Source: Pseudomonadales bacterium
GTDB lineage: Bacteria; Pseudomonadota; Gammaproteobacteria; Pseudomonadales; Halieaceae
NCBI GenBank assembly: GCA_024234815.1
Contig: JACKNO010000002.1
Span: 310,001-374,000, forward strand
Reading direction: 5' to 3'
Length of the DNA stretch: 64,000 bases
Shown here in pieces: positions 25,529 to 34,837 of the stretch. The notes beneath the pieces were generated by a model. It ran no database searches and was not told the DNA's origin. It was given only the letters and a program-made list of their open reading frames with translations. Each line of letters starts with the position of its first letter. Position 1 is the stretch's first letter. The translations under genes and the position numbers were made by a program.

Positions 25529-27540
25529 GGCGCGACAATACGCCCTGGCGGCCGGTAACAGCCGCTGCCATCGGCTGGACTGACGAAGGCGTCCCGCAAT
25601 CCCTGCATTTCGGCGATGTTTATTATTCCCGCGACGACGGTCTGGCCGAAAGCGAGTATGTATTCCTGCGCGGCAATGACCTGCCGCGGCGCTGGCTGAA
25701 CTGGCCGGCGCCGGGGTTTTGTATCGCCGAAACGGGTTTCGGCACCGGCCTCAATTTTCTTCTCACCTGGCAGGCCTGGCGCGACGCTCCCGAGCCGCGC
25801 CCCAGCCTGCACTACCTGTCCGTGGAAAAGTTCCCGCTGGCGCCAGCGGATATGGCCAGGGCACTGGCCTCCTGGCCCTCGCTGAAGCCGCTCGCCGACA
25901 GCCTGCTGGAGCAATACCCCGGCCTGGTTCCCGGCCAGCACCGCCTGGTTCTCGATCGGGGGCGGCTCACACTGGACCTGTGGTGGGAGGACATCGAAGA
26001 GACGTTGACCGATCTTGCCAGTCACGGCCGCCCCCTGGTGGATGCCTGGTATCTGGACGGCTTTGCGCCGGCGCGCAACGCGCAGATGTGGCAGCCTGCT
26101 GTCCTGCGCAGCGTGGCCCGCCTGAGTCGTCCCGGCGCGAGTTTTGCGACATTTACCGCGGCTGGCGAGGTGCGCAGGCAGCTCTCCGGCGCCGGCTTCG
26201 CTGTTGAAAAGACAGCCGGCTTCGGGCGCAAGCGCGAGTGCCTGCGGGGACGGCTCGGCGCTCCCGTGCCGCCCGTCCCCGCTGCTCCCTCCATACCAGC
26301 CTGGGACCTGCCGGCGACACAGCCGGCCGCTCCGGAGCGTGCAATCGTACTGGGTGCGGGGTTGGCTGGCTGCACGATGGCGGCTGCCCTCGCCCGGCGC
26401 GGGGTAGAGGTATTTCTGCTGGATCAGGCGGCGCTCGCGGGCGCCGGTTCCGGCAACGAGCAGGGCGTTATCTACACTCGCCTGTCACGGCGGCACTCGA
26501 CGCTGACCGACTTCAGCGTGCAGAGCTTTCGCTTCAGCACCGCCTTCTACCGGAACCTGTTCGCCGAGGGCGCGCTTGCGCAGGGAATAGACGGCGACCT
26601 GTGCGGCAGCTTTCACCAGAGTGCCAACAGCCAGGACATGACAGCGCTATCGGCAGCCCTGCACGGCGTGCCGGAGTTTGCCAGGGTGATCGACGCGGCC
26701 GAGGCCAGCGCGATTCTGGGTATAGACCAGCCTGCCGCGGGTTACTGGTTCCCCCGCTCCGGCTGGCTGCATCCGGCGGCCCTGTGCCGGGTACTGGCGG
26801 CTCACCCCCTGATCCGGCTGCAGGCGCATTGCGGCGCAATCAGCCTTCACCCCATCGCGACCGGATGGCGCGCCACCGCCGCTGATGGCAGGGCGTGGGA
26901 CGCGCCTTGCGCGGTCATCGCCGCGGGCACCGCCTGTGGGGGCCTGCTGGGTCTGGACTGGTTGCCGCTGCAGTCAATTCGCGGGCAGACCACCACGCTG
27001 CCCTCCGACGACCCTTACCGTCGCTTGCGCGCCGTGCTTTGCCACGAGGGCTATATCGCCCCTGCGCGCAATGGCGCTCACTGCATCGGGGCAACTTTCA
27101 ACCTCAATGATACCGACCCGGCGGCGCGGCCGCGGGATCATCTGGCCAACCAGGCCGGCCTGGCGCGAGCGGTACCGGCGTGGCGCGAGCAACTGGAGCG
27201 GCTCGACCCCGGCGCGCTTGACGGTAGAGTGGGTTTTCGCTGTACCAGCCCCGACTACCTGCCGCTGGCAGGGCCGGTACCCGACAGACAGGCTTTTTTG
27301 AACGACTTCGCCGGGCTGCGCAGAAATGCGAAGCTCGCGATTTCACAACCGGGTCAGTATCTGCAAGGGCTCTACCTGAGTACGGCCCACGGTTCCCGCG
27401 GTCTCACCTCCACCCCCCTGGCGGCGGAGCTGCTGGCGAGCCAGATCTGCGGCGAACCGCCGCCCATCAGTCGCGAGCTCTGTCGCGCCCTGGCCCCCGC
27501 CCGGTTTATAATTCGGGACCTCAGCCGCAACCGGATCTGA
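25525..27540 (+). CDS. mnmC: Bifunctional tRNA wobble-uridine modification protein MnmC
   Basis: A 671-residue two-domain enzyme that finishes mnm5(s2)U34 in tRNA. The N-terminal MnmC2 methyltransferase has the SAM site ETGFGTGLNFLLTWQ (69-83), and WYLDGFAPARNAQMW with the catalytic Asp region. The C-terminal MnmC1 FAD oxidase, which removes the carboxymethyl group, starts near residue 270 with IVLGAGLAGCTMAAALARRG, then GSGNEQGVIYTRLS. Near the end come VGFRCTSPDYLPLAGPVPD and STAHGSRGLTSTPLAAELL. Both halves look intact. ATG 25525 overlaps the previous stop. Confidence 0.96.
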   Translation: MRRDNTPWRPVTAAAIGWTDEGVPQSLHFGDVYYSRDDGLAESEYVFLRGNDLPRRWLNWPAPGFCIAETGFGTGLNFLLTWQAWRDAPEPRPSLHYLSVEKFPLAPADMARALASWPSLKPLADSLLEQYPGLVPGQHRLVLDRGRLTLDLWWEDIEETLTDLASHGRPLVDAWYLDGFAPARNAQMWQPAVLRSVARLSRPGASFATFTAAGEVRRQLSGAGFAVEKTAGFGRKRECLRGRLGAPVPPVPAAPSIPAWDLPATQPAAPERAIVLGAGLAGCTMAAALARRGVEVFLLDQAALAGAGSGNEQGVIYTRLSRRHSTLTDFSVQSFRFSTAFYRNLFAEGALAQGIDGDLCGSFHQSANSQDMTALSAALHGVPEFARVIDAAEASAILGIDQPAAGYWFPRSGWLHPAALCRVLAAHPLIRLQAHCGAISLHPIATGWRATAADGRAWDAPCAVIAAGTACGGLLGLDWLPLQSIRGQTTTLPSDDPYRRLRAVLCHEGYIAPARNGAHCIGATFNLNDTDPAARPRDHLANQAGLARAVPAWREQLERLDPGALDGRVGFRCTSPDYLPLAGPVPDRQAFLNDFAGLRRNAKLAISQPGQYLQGLYLSTAHGSRGLTSTPLAAELLASQICGEPPPISRELCRALAPARFIIRDLSRNRI

Positions 27541-27542
27541 CA

Positions 27543-28334
27543 ATGCCCCGAGCACTCCCCCTCCTGCTGCTCGCCCTGCTGTGCGTCCCGGCTGCAGCGG
27601 TCGAGCAGTATGGTTACAAGGTCACGGGCCACAAGCCCCAGGCCCGCGATACTTATGTACAGGGCCTGGAAATCGTCGATGGCATTCTTTATGTGAGCAG
27701 TGGCGGCTATGGCACCTCGCGCTTGCAAAGCTTCGATTTCGCCAACGGCAAACTGCTGCTTGAACGCAGGCTCAACCCGCGCCTGTTTGCCGAGGGGCTG
27801 ACCGTGGTGGGAGAGCGTCTCTACCAGCTGACATGGCGCGCCCGCATGCTGCTGGTGTACAACAGGAGTGATCTTGTGGGCGTGGAAAAGTGGCAGATTC
27901 CCGGCGAGGGCTGGGGTCTGACCCACGACGGCGAGCAGCTGATCTACAGCGATGGCAGTGACCAGCTCTATTTTATCTCCACGACGCAGCGCAAAATCAC
28001 CCGTCGCCTCAAGGTCACCGAAAGCGGCAAGCCGGTTGTCCGGCTCAATGAACTGGAGTGGATCGATGGCCGAATATGGGCCAACATCTGGCAGACCAAC
28101 CGTATCGTTATCATCGACCCCGCCACCGGCGAGGTGGAGGCCAGCGTCGACCTTACCGGCCTGCTGCCCGTCATGGAACGGCGCCCCGATACGGATGTGC
28201 TGAACGGTATCGCCCGCAACCCCGCGGATGGAAGCATCTGGGTCACAGGGAAAAACTGGCCCTGGCTGTACCGCATCGAGCTCGTGCCGAAACCGGCCAC
28301 CGAGCCGCACACAAGGACCGCGGAATCGCGGTAG
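27543..28334 (+). CDS. Glutaminyl-peptide cyclotransferase (bacterial beta-propeller type)
   Basis: A 263-residue protein with a signal peptide (LPLLLLALLCVPAAA, cleavage about residue 19), so periplasmic. Family blocks: YVQGLEIVDGILYVSSGGYG, FAEGLTVVGERLYQLTW, GEGWGLTHDGEQLIYSDGS, LNELEWIDGRIWANIW, and DVLNGIARNP. These are the conserved repeats of the plant/bacterial-type glutaminyl cyclase, which converts N-terminal Gln to pyroglutamate. It starts two bases after mnmC, and the next gene follows 45 bases later, so all three could share a transcript. Confidence 0.9.
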   Translation: MPRALPLLLLALLCVPAAAVEQYGYKVTGHKPQARDTYVQGLEIVDGILYVSSGGYGTSRLQSFDFANGKLLLERRLNPRLFAEGLTVVGERLYQLTWRARMLLVYNRSDLVGVEKWQIPGEGWGLTHDGEQLIYSDGSDQLYFISTTQRKITRRLKVTESGKPVVRLNELEWIDGRIWANIWQTNRIVIIDPATGEVEASVDLTGLLPVMERRPDTDVLNGIARNPADGSIWVTGKNWPWLYRIELVPKPATEPHTRTAESR

Positions 28335-28379
28335 AATAGCCACCCATTCTCCATTGACCACTTCCCCCACGGACCTCGT

Positions 28380-31331
28380 ATGAGTACTGGCAGCACCGCA
28401 CAATCCACCGCCCACCCGGCTTTCACCCCCGTACGCCGACAAACGATAGAATCCCTGAACATCACGGTAGAGCAATTCGAGCACAAAAAAACCGGTGCAA
28501 TGCACTATCACCTGGCGGCGGAAAACAGCGAGAACGTCTTCCTGGTGGCGTTGCGCACCGTGCCGCAGGACTCGACCGGTGTGGCGCATATTCTCGAGCA
28601 CACGGCCCTGTGCGGCAGTGAACGCTACCCCGTGCGCGACCCGTTCTTCATGATGCTGCGGCGTTCGCTGAATACCTTCATGAACGCCTTCACCAGCTCG
28701 GACTGGACCGCCTACCCCTTCGCCAGCCAGAACCGCAAGGATTTCGACAACCTTCTCGATGTGTACCTGGACGCGGTGTTTTTCTCCCGCCTGGACCCGC
28801 TGGATTTCGCCCAGGAAGGGCACCGGGTGGAGTTCGCGGAACCCGACAACGCCGACAGCGAACTGGTGTTCAAGGGCGTGGTGTTCAATGAGATGAAGGG
28901 CGCCATGAGTTCGGTCACCAGCGTGCTGTGGAACACCTTGTGTGAAAAGCTGTTCCCCACCACGACCTACCATTACAACAGCGGCGGCGAGCCCGAGCAC
29001 ATCCCGGACCTGAGCTACGAACAACTCAAGGCCTTCTACCGCAGCCATTACCACCCCAGCAACGCGATATTCATGACCTTTGGCGACATTCCTGCGGAAC
29101 AGCACCAGGCGGTATTCGAGACCCGCGCCCTGCAGCGTTTTGAGCGACTCGATGAGTGTATTCGCGTACCCCCGGAACAGCGCATCGCGACTCCGATCCG
29201 GGCGACAGCTGCGTACGCCTGCGACGAAAGCGGTCCCATGCAGAAAAAAACCCACATTGTGATCGGCTGGTTGCTGGGAGAGAGCAGCGACCTGGAACAG
29301 CTGCTGGAAGCGCAGTTGCTGGCGAGCGTGTTGCTCGACAATAGTGCGTCACCCTTGCAACACGCGCTGGAAACCACCTCACTCGGGCAGGCCCCCTCCC
29401 CCCTGTGCGGCCTTGAGGACAGCATGCGGGAGATGGTGTTCTGCTGCGGTGTCGAAGGCAGCGAAGCGGAACACGCCGACGCCCTGGAAGCCATGGTGCT
29501 GCAGGTACTGGAACAGGTGGCCACTGACGGCGTGGGTCACGACCGCATGGAAGCAGTGTTGCATCAACTGGAGTTGCACCAGCGCGAAATCACCGGGGAT
29601 GGCTATCCCTATGGCCTGCAGCTGATACTGCAGGCGCTGGGTTGCGCGACCCACTACAGCGACCCCATTGCCGTGCTGGACCTGGAACCGGTGATCGCCA
29701 GGCTGCGCAGCCGCATCGAGGAACCGGACTACATCCGGCAACTGGCCAGGCGCCTGCTGCTGGACAACCCGCACCGGGTCACCCTGGTACTGACACCCGA
29801 TACCGAACTGTCCGCGCGGCGCACCGCGGCCGAGGCGAAGCGCCTGGCGGGTATCAAAGCTGGTATGGACGCGGCGGCGCGCGCGCAGGTCGTGCAGCTG
29901 GCTGCCGAGTTGGCACAGCGCCAGCAGAGGATCGACGATGCCAACATCCTGCCCAAGGTTGAGCTCAGCGACGTACCCGCTAGCCTGCCGGAGCTGGCCT
30001 ATGAAGAGAGCAAACCGAGGGGCGTGGGAATCACCACCTACGGCCAGGGCACCAATGGCATCGTCTACCAGCAGGTGTTGGCTCCCCTGCCCGCGCTGAC
30101 GGAGGAGCAGCTCCCGGTACTACCCCTGTATACCCAGATCATGACGGAGCTCGGCGTGGGCGCCGGCAATTACCTGGAGGCCCAGCACCGGCAGGCAGCC
30201 ACTGTAGGTTCCATCAATGCCTTTTCATCGATGCGCGGCGCGGTGGACGACGAGCAGGCCGTGCGTGGCCACCTGGTACTGTCTTCCAAGGCCTTGCTGC
30301 GCAATACCGAAAGCCAGGCGCGCCTGATGCGCGACACCCTGGAGACAGTACGTTTTGATGAACACGACCGGATTCGCGAATTGATCAGCCAGCAGCGGGC
30401 GCGTCGCGACCAATCGATAACCGGCAATGGCCACGGCCTGGCGATGGCCGCGGCCTGCGCGGGCATGAGCGGCCTGGCGAGCCTCAACCACGAGTTGTCC
30501 GGTCTTGCCGGCATCCGCAGCCTGCGAGCGCTGGATGACAGTCTGCGGGATGAACAAAGCCTGGCGGAATTCGCCGGCAAGCTGGCCGACCTTCACCGGA
30601 AGGTGCTCGCCATGCCGCGCCAATTACTGCTCGTAGCCGAGGATCACAGGATTGCGGAAGTGGCGGCCATCGCCGCGCAGACCTGGGCCGATGAACAACA
30701 GGCCGCGGACGCTGAGCGCTTCAGCCTGGCGCCCCGCCGCGAACGCCGCGCCGAGCTGTGGCTGACCAATACCCAGGTGAACTTTTGCGCACGCGCCTAC
30801 CCCACCGTGCCGGTGCAACATGCGGATGCCGCGGCGCTTAGCGTACTGGGCGGCTTTTTACGCAACGGATTCCTGCACCGGTCGATACGTGAGCAGGGGG
30901 GCGCCTATGGGGGCGGCGCCTCCCAGGATTCCAGCATCGCCGCCTTCCGGTTTTACTCCTATCGCGACCCGCGCCTGGCCCGGACGCTGGCGGATTTCGA
31001 TGCAGCTGTGAGCTGGATGCTCGATAACCGGCACGAATACAGCGCGCTGGAAGAAGCTGTCCTGGGCGTAATCGGCAGCCTGGACAAACCGAGCTCCCCC
31101 GCGGGAGAGGCCAAGCAGCATTTTCACAACCGCCTGTTCGGACGCAGTCACGACCAGCGCGAGCAGTTTCGCCAGCGCATTCTCGATGTCAGTCTTGAGG
31201 ATCTGCGCCGGGTCGCTGAAACCTACCTGCGCCCGGAACTTGCCAGCACCGCGGTGATTACCGGCAGCGGGCAGCGCGAGGCTACAGCGGCGCTGTGTGA
31301 AGAACTACAACTGTCCGTCGAGGAACTGTAA
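28380..31331 (+). CDS. M16C-family zinc metalloprotease (PreP/Cym1-like)
   Basis: A 983-residue protease of the insulinase superfamily. The inverted zinc motif HILEH is at residues 70-74, followed by ERYPVRDPFFMMLRRS, NAFTSSDWTAYPFASQN and VVFNEMKGAMSS, which supplies the third ligand Glu. The protein contains both M16 halves and the central M16C-associated domain, as in presequence protease, which degrades free peptides inside a closed chamber. There is no signal peptide, so it is probably cytosolic. Late blocks such as GGAYGGGASQ and the RDPRLARTLADFD region complete the second half. An intact gene. Confidence 0.93.
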   Translation: MSTGSTAQSTAHPAFTPVRRQTIESLNITVEQFEHKKTGAMHYHLAAENSENVFLVALRTVPQDSTGVAHILEHTALCGSERYPVRDPFFMMLRRSLNTFMNAFTSSDWTAYPFASQNRKDFDNLLDVYLDAVFFSRLDPLDFAQEGHRVEFAEPDNADSELVFKGVVFNEMKGAMSSVTSVLWNTLCEKLFPTTTYHYNSGGEPEHIPDLSYEQLKAFYRSHYHPSNAIFMTFGDIPAEQHQAVFETRALQRFERLDECIRVPPEQRIATPIRATAAYACDESGPMQKKTHIVIGWLLGESSDLEQLLEAQLLASVLLDNSASPLQHALETTSLGQAPSPLCGLEDSMREMVFCCGVEGSEAEHADALEAMVLQVLEQVATDGVGHDRMEAVLHQLELHQREITGDGYPYGLQLILQALGCATHYSDPIAVLDLEPVIARLRSRIEEPDYIRQLARRLLLDNPHRVTLVLTPDTELSARRTAAEAKRLAGIKAGMDAAARAQVVQLAAELAQRQQRIDDANILPKVELSDVPASLPELAYEESKPRGVGITTYGQGTNGIVYQQVLAPLPALTEEQLPVLPLYTQIMTELGVGAGNYLEAQHRQAATVGSINAFSSMRGAVDDEQAVRGHLVLSSKALLRNTESQARLMRDTLETVRFDEHDRIRELISQQRARRDQSITGNGHGLAMAAACAGMSGLASLNHELSGLAGIRSLRALDDSLRDEQSLAEFAGKLADLHRKVLAMPRQLLLVAEDHRIAEVAAIAAQTWADEQQAADAERFSLAPRRERRAELWLTNTQVNFCARAYPTVPVQHADAAALSVLGGFLRNGFLHRSIREQGGAYGGGASQDSSIAAFRFYSYRDPRLARTLADFDAAVSWMLDNRHEYSALEEAVLGVIGSLDKPSSPAGEAKQHFHNRLFGRSHDQREQFRQRILDVSLEDLRRVAETYLRPELASTAVITGSGQREATAALCEELQLSVEEL

Positions 31332-31525
31332 CAGACTGCCACTTCAGTAGGGCCGACCGTCCTTGTGGGCGGCCGCCAGATGGCGCTGCCCACAGTCGTA
31401 TTAAACGGCTCGGGGTAGCCGGAACCCGACCTGCTGGCAACAGACGCTGCACTCACCGCGATAGTTTTCTTCATTCCGACTTCTCCCCGTTGCCGACGTT
31501 TTGGCCAGTACAGCCTAACGCTCAC

Positions 31526-31993
31526 TCATTCGGCTGGTTTCGAGTCACGGCGGAGACCGCCTTTTCGGCGCTCGCCACGCTTCTCCATCATGCTCTCCAA
31601 CTCGGCCCGCTGTTCCGCGTTCAGTACCTGGTATACCTGTGACCAGGTCTCGCTGGCACGGTACACCATGTCGCCGGTAAGCTGACCGATCTCATCGGCT
31701 ATCTGGCGTGCCTTCCCCGAGTCGAAGTCACTGCGCATCGCCATCAGTTCCCCCCGCAGTTCGCCCATACGCTTGCGATCGGCGCCTGTCGCTTCCTTGA
31801 CCGAACCGAGCAGGGTTTCCACCTGGGCCTGCTGCTCCGCGCTGAGATCGAGTTCTTTACTCATATGGGAGAGCATGCGCTCGGGATCCGGACTCATCCC
31901 CGGGTGATGCCCCTGGGCCCAGCCCACGCTTGACAGTGCTGCGGCCCCGACCAGGGCGCCACCCAACAACCATGATTTCAATGTCGTTTTCAT
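31526..31993 (-). CDS. Periplasmic CpxP/Spy-like stress protein
   Basis: A 155-residue protein with a cleavable signal peptide (WLLGGALVGAAALSSVGWA, cut after residue 26). The mature part is helical and carries two degenerate LTxxQ-type motifs, LSAEQQAQ and LNAEQRAE, typical of the CpxP/Spy fold, plus Met-rich segments (HMSKELD, MGELRGELMAMRSD). CpxP restrains CpxA and binds misfolded proteins; Spy is a periplasmic chaperone. It is divergent from a cpxRA-type pair with Cpx-box-like half-sites between them, the arrangement seen in enterics. AAGGAG precedes ATG 31993. A 7-base hairpin (32019-32040) lies in its 5' leader. Confidence 0.85.
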   Translation of the reverse strand: MKTTLKSWLLGGALVGAAALSSVGWAQGHHPGMSPDPERMLSHMSKELDLSAEQQAQVETLLGSVKEATGADRKRMGELRGELMAMRSDFDSGKARQIADEIGQLTGDMVYRASETWSQVYQVLNAEQRAELESMMEKRGERRKGGLRRDSKPAE

Positions 31994-32018
31994 TTTTACT
32001 CTCCTTCGTTACTTACTG

Positions 32019-32040
32019 GTGGCGGAACCCGTCCCGCCAC
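32019..32040 (-). other. Hairpin in the 5' leader of the cpxP-like gene
   Basis: A perfect inverted repeat GTGGCGG / CCGCCAC with an 8-base loop lies 25-45 bases upstream of the cpxP-like start codon, just ahead of its Shine-Dalgarno sequence. It could stabilise the mRNA or influence translation; no terminator T-run follows. Confidence 0.4.
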
Positions 32041-32069
32041 TCTCAACTGCTATTCTGGCGGACGGGCCA

Positions 32070-32126
32070 GTAAAGTCGGTCGCAGCTTTGGTAAAGAAAT
32101 GTTAAGAACCGCATCACCGGGTTAAG
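32070..32126. promoter_or_regulatory. Array of CpxR-box-like half-sites between cpxP-like and cpxRA
   Basis: Four similar half-sites on the plus strand: GTAAAG (32070), GTAAAGA (32091), GTTAAGA (32101) and GTTAAGA (32121). The middle pair gives GTAAA-N5-GTTAA, one base from the known CpxR box GTAAA-N5-GTAAA. Starts are spaced 21, 10 and 20 bases, so all lie on one face of the helix. Position between the divergent genes suggests that CpxR controls both. Confidence 0.6.
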
Positions 32127-32261
32127 AGCGAGTGACAAGACGCGGGCGCTTCTACACACTAGCATTGTCAGGTCCTAAGCCACCCGTGCAGCTGGCGTTG
32201 CCCGGATAATGTAACCGGACAGCCCGCCAACCGCCATCAATACCAGAGAAGGGAACGCGCC

Positions 32262-32972
32262 GTGAGCGCCACGATACTGATCATAGACGACGACCGGGAG
32301 CTGTGTGCGCTGCTGACAGAGTTTCTGCAACTGGAGGGATTCAGCGCCAGTTCGGTGCACGACGGCGCGGCCGCCGTTGCCCACTGCCGCGATCACCGCT
32401 ATGACGCCATTGTCCTGGATGTCATGCTGCCGGGGCTGCAGGGTCTGGAAGTGCTGCGCAGTTTGCGAAAATTCAGCACCACGCCGGTACTTATGCTGAC
32501 TGCGCGCGGAGAGGACACCGACCGCATCGTCGGCCTGGAGATGGGCGCGGACGACTACCTGCCCAAACCCTGCAATCCACGCGAGCTGGCGGCAAGGCTG
32601 CGCGCCATCCTGCGCCGCTCAGGCGGTACGCCGGACGTGCGGGAATCCAGCGGCGCGGAACTGGTCGTGGGTGACACCCGACTCGATACCGCGGCGCGCA
32701 TTGCTGAACACGGGGGCATTGACCTGCAGCTGACGGCCGCCGAGTTCAATATACTGCAGGTCCTGCTTGCCCAGGCGGGAACAGTCGTCGACAAGGATTC
32801 CCTGTGCAGCCAGGCCCTGGGGCGCGAGCTCACAGCTTACGATCGCAGTGTCGATGTGCATATCAGCAAACTTCGCAGGAAGCTGGCGACCGCGGGCGGT
32901 GACAGGCTGATTGTCAGTGTCCGCGGCAGTGGCTACCAATTCACGGTGAACGCAGGCGAAAAAACGCAGTGA
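32262..32972 (+). CDS. cpxR: OmpR/CpxR-type response regulator
   Basis: A 236-residue regulator: receiver domain (1-120) with acidic pocket IIDDD, phospho-acceptor Asp53 (IVLDVMLPGLQGLE), Thr80 (MLTARG) and Lys102 (LPKPCNPREL). Then comes a C-terminal winged-helix DNA-binding domain (ELTAYDRSVDVHISKLRRKL, ending RGSGYQF). The NPREL sequence after the KP is typical of the CpxR branch. It starts at GTG 32262 with AGAAGGGA upstream. Its stop overlaps the kinase start. The CpxR call rests on this branch feature, the partner kinase and the divergent cpxP-like gene. Confidence 0.9.
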   Translation: MSATILIIDDDRELCALLTEFLQLEGFSASSVHDGAAAVAHCRDHRYDAIVLDVMLPGLQGLEVLRSLRKFSTTPVLMLTARGEDTDRIVGLEMGADDYLPKPCNPRELAARLRAILRRSGGTPDVRESSGAELVVGDTRLDTAARIAEHGGIDLQLTAAEFNILQVLLAQAGTVVDKDSLCSQALGRELTAYDRSVDVHISKLRRKLATAGGDRLIVSVRGSGYQFTVNAGEKTQ

Positions 32973-34339
32973 CCCCACGCATTCCGCTGTTTGGCAAAAT
33001 ATTTCTCGGCTTCTGGTTGGTCACCATTGTCGTTTTTGCCAGCTGGTTGCTGACCAGCCGCTACTTCGACAGCGGCCCCGATCGCGGCGCGGTGGAACAT
33101 CGATCAAAAGAGCCACCGCAACGGTTTATCCTGCAGATGGTCTACGAACTGCAAAATCTCGATGAAGCAGAGCTGCAACCGCTGCTGGCACGTGCCAGCG
33201 CCAAACACGATGTAGATATTTTCCTGCTCGACGAAGGGGAAGTGGATATCCTGGGACGCGCGGTACCGGACAAGGTCTCGGCGGTTGCACGGAAATTGCG
33301 CCCCCCCCGGCGCCGGGCGTTTCTCAGGACCGGCGGGGAACACCTCTTCGCCCAGCAAATTTATCGACCGGACCACGGTATGCTGCGGGCCGTCTTTGTA
33401 TTCCGGCCTTCCAGGCACCAGTTCCTGCGCCTGCTGGGCAGCAACCTGTGGTTGCGAACCGGACTCACCATCCTGATCAGCGGCGTGATCTGCTACCTGC
33501 TGTCGCGATTGCTGACCAACCGCATCAAGACCCTGCAGGCCGCATCCCGGCAACTGGCCACCGGCCACCTGGATACCCGCCTGCGGGTACGGGAGCGTGG
33601 CGGTGATGAAACCGATGAACTGGCCAGGGACTTTAACAGCATGGCCCAACAACTGCAGGAACGCATAGGTGCGCAGAAGCGGCTGCTGACCGATGTCTCC
33701 CACGAACTGCGCTCGCCGCTCGCGCGTCTGCGGATCGCCCTGGCACTGGCCCAGGAGAAGCCGGAAAAACTGCCGGACTACCTGCAGCGTATGGAGCGGG
33801 AAACCGAGCGCCTGGAGGCGCTCATAGACCAACTGCTGCGCAGCCAGGGCGAGGCCCTGGAACTCGACAGCCATATCGATCTTGTGGCCCTGCTGCGGCA
33901 GCTGTGCGACGACGCAAATTTCGAGGGAGCCGCGCAGGGTAAGCGACTGCTGCTGCAGCACGACTTCCCGCAGGCCATGGTGGAAAGTTCAGGCGATCTT
34001 CTCCACAAAAGCTTCGAAAACATACTGCGCAACGCGCTGGCTCACACGCGGGAGCACACTGAAGTGAATGTGTCTATAACAGGAGATCGCGATAGCTACC
34101 AGGTGTGCGTGACTGACCACGGCGGCGGCATACCCGAGCAGGAACTGGACAAGATTTTCGAAGCGTTCTACAGAACGGATGTCGCGCGCAGCCGGGATAC
34201 CGGCGGCTTCGGCCTCGGCCTGGCGATCGCCCGCCGCGCAATTCTAAGGCACGGCGGGCAGGTGTCTGCCGTCAATACCAAAACCGGCCTGGCGGTAACC
34301 GTCACCCTGCCGCGTAACAGACCGCCGCAGGAGGCCTGA
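32969..34339 (+). CDS. cpxA: CpxA-type membrane sensor histidine kinase
   Basis: A 456-residue kinase starting at GTG 32969, overlapping the regulator stop (GTGA). Order: TM1 (about 9-29), a periplasmic sensor loop of about 125 residues, TM2 (about 160-180), HAMP, dimerisation domain with His245 (TDVSHELRSPLARL), N box ENILRNALAHT, G1 DHGGGIPEQELDKIFEAFYR, and G2 GGFGLGLAIARRA. The HELRSPL and AIARRA patterns are typical of CpxA/envelope kinases. Predicted to sense envelope protein stress and phosphorylate CpxR. It is convergent with the next small gene, with 14 bases between stops. Confidence 0.92.
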   Translation: MTPRIPLFGKIFLGFWLVTIVVFASWLLTSRYFDSGPDRGAVEHRSKEPPQRFILQMVYELQNLDEAELQPLLARASAKHDVDIFLLDEGEVDILGRAVPDKVSAVARKLRPPRRRAFLRTGGEHLFAQQIYRPDHGMLRAVFVFRPSRHQFLRLLGSNLWLRTGLTILISGVICYLLSRLLTNRIKTLQAASRQLATGHLDTRLRVRERGGDETDELARDFNSMAQQLQERIGAQKRLLTDVSHELRSPLARLRIALALAQEKPEKLPDYLQRMERETERLEALIDQLLRSQGEALELDSHIDLVALLRQLCDDANFEGAAQGKRLLLQHDFPQAMVESSGDLLHKSFENILRNALAHTREHTEVNVSITGDRDSYQVCVTDHGGGIPEQELDKIFEAFYRTDVARSRDTGGFGLGLAIARRAILRHGGQVSAVNTKTGLAVTVTLPRNRPPQEA

Positions 34340-34353
34340 GCAGTCGCCCGCGC

Positions 34354-34668
34354 TCAACCGGCGGGAACTTCTGCAGCCACTACCTGCTCGGACTCTTCCT
34401 CGATGTCCATCGCCGCCATGTCATCCGTGTCCACCCAGCAACTGGCAAACCGGGCGTTTTCCCCATCCTGGCTGGCAGCCACTCTCAATTGCGTGCCATA
34501 GAGACCGCGCTGTCGGCTGACCAGCTTGATTTGTGTGTCAGTGCCGAAGTATTCCTTCAGTTCCGACGCGCACACCGCCAGTTCACGTTCATTCTCACTT
34601 GCTGCAATTGCGCCGAACGACAGGCCGCCGATCACGACCGCCAATACCGTAGACTTGAGAGCTTTCAT
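34354..34668 (-). CDS. Small secreted protein, unknown function
   Basis: A 104-residue protein with a clear signal peptide (KALKSTVLAVVIGGLSFGAIA, cleavage about residue 22). The mature part has two Cys (VCASELKEYF and ASCWVD) that could form a disulfide, and an acidic tail (DIEEESEQVV). AGGAG lies 9 bases before ATG 34668. No family recognised. Position beside cpxRA suggests an envelope role, but that is inference. Confidence 0.65.
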   Translation of the reverse strand: MKALKSTVLAVVIGGLSFGAIAASENERELAVCASELKEYFGTDTQIKLVSRQRGLYGTQLRVAASQDGENARFASCWVDTDDMAAMDIEEESEQVVAAEVPAG

Positions 34669-34779
34669 CCTGTTGACTCCTGGTTTGGTTGGACAGGTAG
34701 AAGTCTAGTCGGCGCAGAAATGATACGTAATACCCACCAACGCTCAGACTGATTGCAAAAATGGGCACCCCTGCACCAG

Positions 34780-34807
34780 TTGACAGAAATCAAGGCGGCC
34801 GCACAAT
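34780..34807 (+). promoter_or_regulatory. Sigma-70-like promoter before the small lipoprotein gene
   Basis: A perfect -35 TTGACA (34780-34785), a 16-base spacer, then CACAAT (34802-34807; four of six). The start codon of the lipoprotein gene follows about 25 bases after the predicted transcript start, with GGGAGAG as ribosome site. Confidence 0.5.
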
Positions 34808-34837
34808 ACGCGCACACAGAACCGGGAGAGACTTTAG

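Noticed and set aside
31223..31474. Short minus-strand frame beginning MKKTIAVSAASV, with GGGGAG upstream, behind the cpxP-like gene
   Set aside because: It runs antisense into the end of the M16C protease gene, has no signal-peptide core beyond the first residues and a Ser/Arg-rich composition typical of a shadow frame. Kept out until homologues are shown.
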